Shown: positions 7,354 through 9,770 of the stretch, piece by piece
Layout of the letters: every line of letters starts with the position of its first letter
Position numbering within the stretch: the stretch's first letter is position 1
Origin: Candidatus Parepulonipiscium sp. PG-Nun2H_MBin03
GTDB lineage: Bacteria; Bacillota; Clostridia; Lachnospirales; Cellulosilyticaceae
Assembly: GCA_001995005.1 (NCBI GenBank)
Contig: MDJN01000192.1
Location: 1-9,770, forward strand
Direction: 5' to 3'
Length of the DNA: 9,770 nucleotides
The notes under the pieces: model-generated
Told to the model about the DNA's origin: nothing
The model's input: the letters and a program-made list of their open reading frames with translations, nothing else
Databases searched by the model: none
Made by a program: the position numbers and the translations under genes

Positions 7354-7812
7354 ATGAATACGTGGGTAGTTGTAGCACTATGGGTAATAGCTATAGGGGG
7401 AGTGCTGGTAGGCTTGTATTTTTGGGGCAAGAAGCTTCAAGATAGGTATGCAGAGCAGCAACAAATGATTAATGAACATAAGCAAGCAGTACAAATATTT
7501 GTAATAGATAAGAAAAAGGATAAGATGGATAACTTAAAGTTACCTAAGATTGTAAAAGACCAAATTCCTAAAAGACAACGTAATAGGAAAATTCCTGTTA
7601 TAATAGCTAAAGTAGGTCCTCAGATACAAACTTTAATGTGTGACGAAAATGTTTACAACACCATACCTGTAAAGAAAAATGTAAAGGTAGAGGTGGCGGG
7701 AGTATTAGTAGTAAATATTTTATCTGGTAAACTTGCACAAGCTGAAAAAGTAGGATTTAGACAACGAATGTTAAATAGAGCGAATAATTTAAGAGAAAAA
7801 TCTGCAAAATAA
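7354..7812 (+). CDS. Membrane-anchored conserved protein of unknown function
   Basis: I do not recognise a characterised family; it resembles uncharacterised proteins remembered from Lachnospiraceae-type clostridia. It has 152 residues. Residues 4-24 form one hydrophobic helix (WVVVALWVIAIGG and onward), followed by GKK and a polar stretch rich in Gln, Glu and Lys (about 26-45) that may be a short helix or coil. The next part, about 46-125, looks beta-rich: VQIFVIDKKKDKMD, then KIPVIIAKVGPQIQTLMCDE, then VKVEVAGVLVVNIL. The tail (about 130-152) is strongly basic. The likely topology is N-terminus out with a cytoplasmic domain, since positive charges follow the helix, though this is inferred. 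ATG 7354 has a strong AAGGAGGG site. The gene is a single unit, with its own promoter (7301-7329) and terminator (7816-7860), so its neighbours say little about its job. Confidence 0.8.
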   Translation: MNTWVVVALWVIAIGGVLVGLYFWGKKLQDRYAEQQQMINEHKQAVQIFVIDKKKDKMDNLKLPKIVKDQIPKRQRNRKIPVIIAKVGPQIQTLMCDENVYNTIPVKKNVKVEVAGVLVVNILSGKLAQAEKVGFRQRMLNRANNLREKSAK

Positions 7813-7815
7813 GAT

Positions 7816-7860
7816 AAAACCTAGTGAATAAAAATATAGTTATATATTTGCTAGGTTTTT
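7816..7860 (+). terminator. Intrinsic terminator after the small membrane protein gene
   Basis: AAAACCTAG (7816-7824) pairs perfectly with CTAGGTTTT (7851-7859). The 26-nt interior can fold further through AATATA/TATATT pairing. The T-rich 3' arm ends in five T (7856-7860). The hairpin starts 4 nt after the stop codon. It contains the in-frame TTG 7859, which argues against that codon as the start of the next gene. Confidence 0.7.
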
Positions 7861-7906
7861 GCTATGCTTTAATAGATTTGATTTAGGATTTAGAAAGAAG
7901 GTTATA

Positions 7907-8788
7907 ATGCAAGTACTTAAATTTTATTATAAACATATGAAAAAAAGATTTGTTACGCATGAACTTAGCCCTCGTAGTGCACAAATGGCGTACTATTGGA
8001 TACTAGCGATTTTTCCGTTTTTACTTATGATTATAAATTTATTATCTTATATAAATATTGATAATGAAATATTAATGGATTTTGTATATCAAGCAGTACC
8101 TGATATGGTAGCACCTTTAGTTGAGAGTATAATTAACAATATGGTCAGCGACCGGTCGCAAGCGGGTATCTTTGTTGGGGGTATTGTTGCACTATGGTCA
8201 ACTTCTGCTGCGGTGAACACATTAATAAAAGGAATTTACTTAGCCTATGGAGTGGCAGATAGCAGAAATGCAGTCCTAAAAAAAATAGCAGGAATGTTAT
8301 ATTCGTTATTATTAGCATTTGTAATAATTGCGTTAATAGTATTACTTATTTTTGGAAATAAACTAGGTCAATATGTTTTGGGATTAGTATTGCACAGATA
8401 TCCGAGTTATTACACACTGATATGGGATTTTGTTCGTATGGCGATATCGGTTGGGATAATAATATTAGCCTCTCTAGTTATGCATAGAGCTATACCACGC
8501 CGACATGTTAAAACTAGGAAACTATGGAGAGGAATTATATTTACAGCGATGAGCTGGTATGCGTTTTCAGTCTTATTTGCATATGATATAGATACGTTTA
8601 GCAATTATAGTGCAATGTATGGAAGCTTAGGAGGAGTATTTGTACTGTTAATATGGCTATATACAAATGGTCTATTTATATTAATAGGTGCAGAGATAAA
8701 TGCAATTGCTTTAATAAATTCATCCAAAATTCCGCTACGCATAAATTCAATTGTAAAGAGGACAGAAGTATATAATAACGCTGATTGA
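7907..8788 (+). CDS. YihY/BrkB-family integral membrane protein
   Basis: A 293-residue polytopic inner-membrane protein of the YihY/BrkB (UPF0761) family. The name 'ribonuclease BN' once given to relatives is a misannotation, and no transport or enzymatic activity is firmly established for the family. About six hydrophobic segments are visible, near 28-48, 87-107, 130-152, 174-192, 208-228 and 240-268. The signature YGSLGGVFVLLIWLYTNGLFILIGAEIN (238-265) is the best-conserved part of the family, and the N-terminal AYYWILAIFPFLL also fits. ATG 7907 is chosen because AGAAGG sits five bases before it. The longer frame from TTG 7859 begins inside the preceding terminator. No strong promoter is visible in the 46 nt after that terminator, so expression may rely on read-through or a weak promoter. 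The 293-residue length is normal for the family. Confidence 0.9.
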   Translation: MQVLKFYYKHMKKRFVTHELSPRSAQMAYYWILAIFPFLLMIINLLSYINIDNEILMDFVYQAVPDMVAPLVESIINNMVSDRSQAGIFVGGIVALWSTSAAVNTLIKGIYLAYGVADSRNAVLKKIAGMLYSLLLAFVIIALIVLLIFGNKLGQYVLGLVLHRYPSYYTLIWDFVRMAISVGIIILASLVMHRAIPRRHVKTRKLWRGIIFTAMSWYAFSVLFAYDIDTFSNYSAMYGSLGGVFVLLIWLYTNGLFILIGAEINAIALINSSKIPLRINSIVKRTEVYNNAD

Positions 8789-8796
8789 ATGAACAT

Positions 8797-8820
8797 AGTT
8801 ATAATTGACAAATTATAACT
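8797..8820 (+). repeat. Perfect 10-bp dyad over the -35 box of the riboswitch promoter
   Basis: AGTTATAATT (8797-8806) and AATTATAACT (8811-8820) are perfect inverted arms around GACA. The centre and its edge form the -35 hexamer TTGACA (8805-8810). It starts 9 nt after the BrkB-family stop, so it could be a weak hairpin for that gene, but no T-tract follows. Its placement suggests an operator. The arms resemble PerR/Fur-type TTATAAT boxes, but the 6-bp gap between those half-sites is not the PerR spacing. Confidence 0.5.
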
Positions 8821-8833
8821 TGTGTGATACAGT
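8805..8833 (+). promoter_or_regulatory. Promoter of the cobalamin-riboswitch leader
   Basis: A perfect TTGACA (8805-8810), a 17-bp spacer and TACAGT (8828-8833) with the TGn extension at 8825-8827. The -10 matches only four of six, but the -35, spacing and TG extension compensate. Transcription would start near 8840, giving a leader of about 286 nt that contains the whole riboswitch and terminator. Confidence 0.65.
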
Positions 8834-8847
8834 AATTTGTAAATAAA

Positions 8848-8863
8848 ATATGTTATAACATAT
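8848..8863 (+). repeat. 16-bp perfect palindrome next to the riboswitch
   Basis: ATATGTTATAACATAT reads the same on both strands. It ends exactly one base before the first base pair of the riboswitch P1 stem and lies just downstream of the predicted transcription start. The core GTTATAAC repeats the half-site found in the dyad at 8797-8820, with centres about 47 bp apart. Confidence 0.45.
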
Positions 8864-9001
8864 CATATTTAGGGAAGTTAGTGAAAATCTAACACAGAGC
8901 CGCTACTGTAAAAGAGGAGTCGCAAAAATATACCACTGGTGTAAACTGGGAAGGTTTTTGCAGGCATAGATACTTAAGTCAGGATACCTATCTATAATAT
9001 G
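8864..9001 (+). promoter_or_regulatory. Cobalamin (adenosylcobalamin) riboswitch aptamer
   Basis: The conserved core is clear. AGGGAAG (8871-8877) is followed by GTGAAAATC, then the block GCCGCTACTGT (8899-8909), CCACTGG (8933-8939), CTGGGAAGG (8946-8954), and the B12-box AAGTCAGGATACCTATC (8976-8992). This last stretch matches the family consensus AAGCCAGGAGACCTGCC with covarying or AU substitutions. CATATT (8864-8869) and AATATG (8996-9001) close the P1 stem. Such riboswitches sense a cobalamin coenzyme and usually repress cobalamin or cobalt uptake and synthesis genes; here the target is the ABC permease gene downstream. The choice between adenosylcobalamin and other cobalamins is not settled by eye. 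Confidence 0.93.
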
Positions 9002-9033
9002 GCAAGATTACTTTTCGAGCTAAAAAGTTTTGC
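9002..9033 (+). other. Expression-platform hairpin (candidate anti-antiterminator)
   Basis: Directly after P1, GCAAGA (9002-9007) pairs with TTTTGC (9028-9033, one G-U) and CTTTT (9011-9015) pairs with AAAAG (9023-9027), leaving a three-base bulge and a CGAGCTA loop. The 5' half contains ATTACTTTTC (9007-9016), which is also complementary to 9080-9089 in the terminator hairpin. Forming this hairpin would therefore free the terminator. The loop could alternatively kiss an aptamer loop, as in other cobalamin riboswitches. The mechanism is inferred. Confidence 0.45.
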
Positions 9034-9072
9034 AACTTCGCCTATTATTATAGGTCTAATTGTGTTATGTAG

Positions 9073-9104
9073 AGTCCTAGAAGAGTAATTTTCTAGGACT
9101 TTTT
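9073..9104 (+). terminator. Riboswitch-controlled intrinsic terminator
   Basis: AGTCCTAGAA (9073-9082) pairs perfectly with TTCTAGGACT (9091-9100) around an 8-nt loop, followed by a run of T (9100-9104). It lies between the cobalamin aptamer and the permease ribosome binding site with no gene in front, so it is an attenuator rather than an end-of-gene terminator. Confidence 0.88.
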
Positions 9105-9125
9105 AAATTTACTAAGGAGGATCGC

Positions 9126-9770
9126 ATGGTAAAAAAACGTTTGTTACAACTACTTATTACGTTGTTTGGTATTAGCTTTATTAGCTTCTTATTAATATAT
9201 TTATCACCGACAGATCCCGTAAGAGCAATGTTTGCAATATCTGGGCAAATTCCTCCAGAAGAAGTGTTGCAAGAGATGCGAGTGGAGCTAGGGCTTGATA
9301 GACCATTTCTAGTGCAATATTTTGATTGGTTAGGCAATTGTTTAAGAGGAGACTTTGGTACATCTCTAGCCCAAGGACAACCCGTTTCTAAGTTATTGTT
9401 AAATAGATTGTTACCTACTATACGATTAACTGTATTATCTATAGTATTGATGCTTATAATATCTATGCCACTAGGTGTATTATCAGCGTTATATCATAAT
9501 AAATTAGTGGATAACATAATTAGGATATTTACATTTATACAGATTTCTATGCCAAATTTTTGGTTTGGCTTAATATTATTGTACGTATTTGGGCTGAAGC
9601 TAGGCTGGGTAAACGTGGCATCAACTAATATGGGTTTTTCCAAAATGATATTACCGGCATTAACACTGGCGTTTGCAATGGCAGGAAAATATGCAAGACA
9701 GGTTCGATCAGCAATTTTAGAAGAAATAAACCAAGATTATGTAATTGGTGCCAAATCAAGAGGCTTATCA
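9126..9770 (+). CDS. DppB/NikB-family ABC transporter permease (3' truncated by window)
   Basis: The frame is open from ATG 9126 to the window end: 215 residues, no stop, out of about 310 expected. It is one of the two membrane subunits of a nickel/peptide-type (PepT family) ABC importer. Seen are an N-terminal transmembrane helix (about 8-26), the periplasmic motif LSPTDPVRAMF (26-36), LGLDRPFLVQYFDWL (55-69) and GDFGTSL (75-81), helices near 99-121 and 133-156, SMPNFWFG (141-148), and the ATPase-coupling EAA region DYVIGAKSRGLS (204-215) at the cut end. AGGAGG (9115-9120) sits five bases before the start. It directly follows a cobalamin riboswitch and terminator, so it should be switched off when cobalamin is plentiful. 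Substrate is not fixed by the sequence: cobalt or nickel is most likely, with peptides or corrinoid-related compounds less so. The binding protein, second permease and ATPases should lie to the right. Confidence 0.9.
   Translation, partial: MVKKRLLQLLITLFGISFISFLLIYLSPTDPVRAMFAISGQIPPEEVLQEMRVELGLDRPFLVQYFDWLGNCLRGDFGTSLAQGQPVSKLLLNRLLPTIRLTVLSIVLMLIISMPLGVLSALYHNKLVDNIIRIFTFIQISMPNFWFGLILLYVFGLKLGWVNVASTNMGFSKMILPALTLAFAMAGKYARQVRSAILEEINQDYVIGAKSRGLS

Noticed and set aside
7859..7906. TTG 7859 as start of the BrkB-family protein
   Set aside because: It lies inside the 3' arm of an intrinsic terminator, has no ribosome binding site, and adds residues that do not resemble the family N-terminus.
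8797..8820. PerR/Fur box
   Set aside because: Half-sites look like TTATAAT, but the gap between the arms is 6 bp rather than the 1 bp of a PerR box, so I only call it a dyad of unknown binder.
9077..9363. Minus-strand open frames opposite the permease
   Set aside because: They overlap the clear NikB/DppB-family coding sequence and the riboswitch terminator, and show no ribosome binding site or recognisable protein.

Overview
The window is AT-rich with short spacers, AGGAGG-type ribosome binding sites, sigma-A-like promoters and several intrinsic terminators. It fits the chromosome of a low-GC Firmicute, most likely a clostridium (possibly near Lachnospiraceae/Cellulosilyticum). This rests on gene content and style, not on a database match. 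No mobile element, CRISPR array, rRNA or tRNA gene was seen.

Layout. At the left edge there is the probable last 14 codons of a plus-strand gene and its intrinsic terminator (45-68). That terminator converges on a minus-strand pair: a TtcA-type PP-loop tRNA thiolase (54-881) and a type 2, eukaryote-like isoleucyl-tRNA synthetase (932-4033), with an intrinsic terminator between them (897-931). ileS has a good promoter (4114-4142) and a leader too short for a T-box. Everything from 4254 onward is on the plus strand: a secreted NodB-type polysaccharide deacetylase (4254-4964); a probable two-gene unit of nicotinate phosphoribosyltransferase (pncB) and a PlsC-type acyltransferase overlapping by 16 nt (5092-7271); a small membrane-anchored protein of unknown function (7354-7812) with its own promoter and terminator; and a YihY/BrkB-family membrane protein (7907-8788).

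The right end is the most interesting part. The 337 bases between the BrkB gene and the next start codon hold a promoter (8805-8833), two dyads that share a GTTATAA half-site, a cobalamin riboswitch aptamer (8864-9001), a likely antiterminator/anti-antiterminator arrangement and an intrinsic terminator (9073-9104). Downstream begins an ABC transporter permease of the DppB/NikB family (9126 to the window end, truncated). The layout predicts a cobalamin-repressed importer, plausibly for cobalt, nickel or a corrinoid-related substrate.

Three starts were moved inward from the longest possible ORF. The ileS start is 4033 rather than GTG 4072. The small membrane protein starts at 7354, because TTG 7318 lies upstream of and across the promoter -10. 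The BrkB gene starts at 7907, because TTG 7859 lies inside a terminator. The genes are mostly housekeeping. I found no clearly new multi-gene system; the second-look items are regulatory DNA/RNA structures and one uncharacterised protein family.
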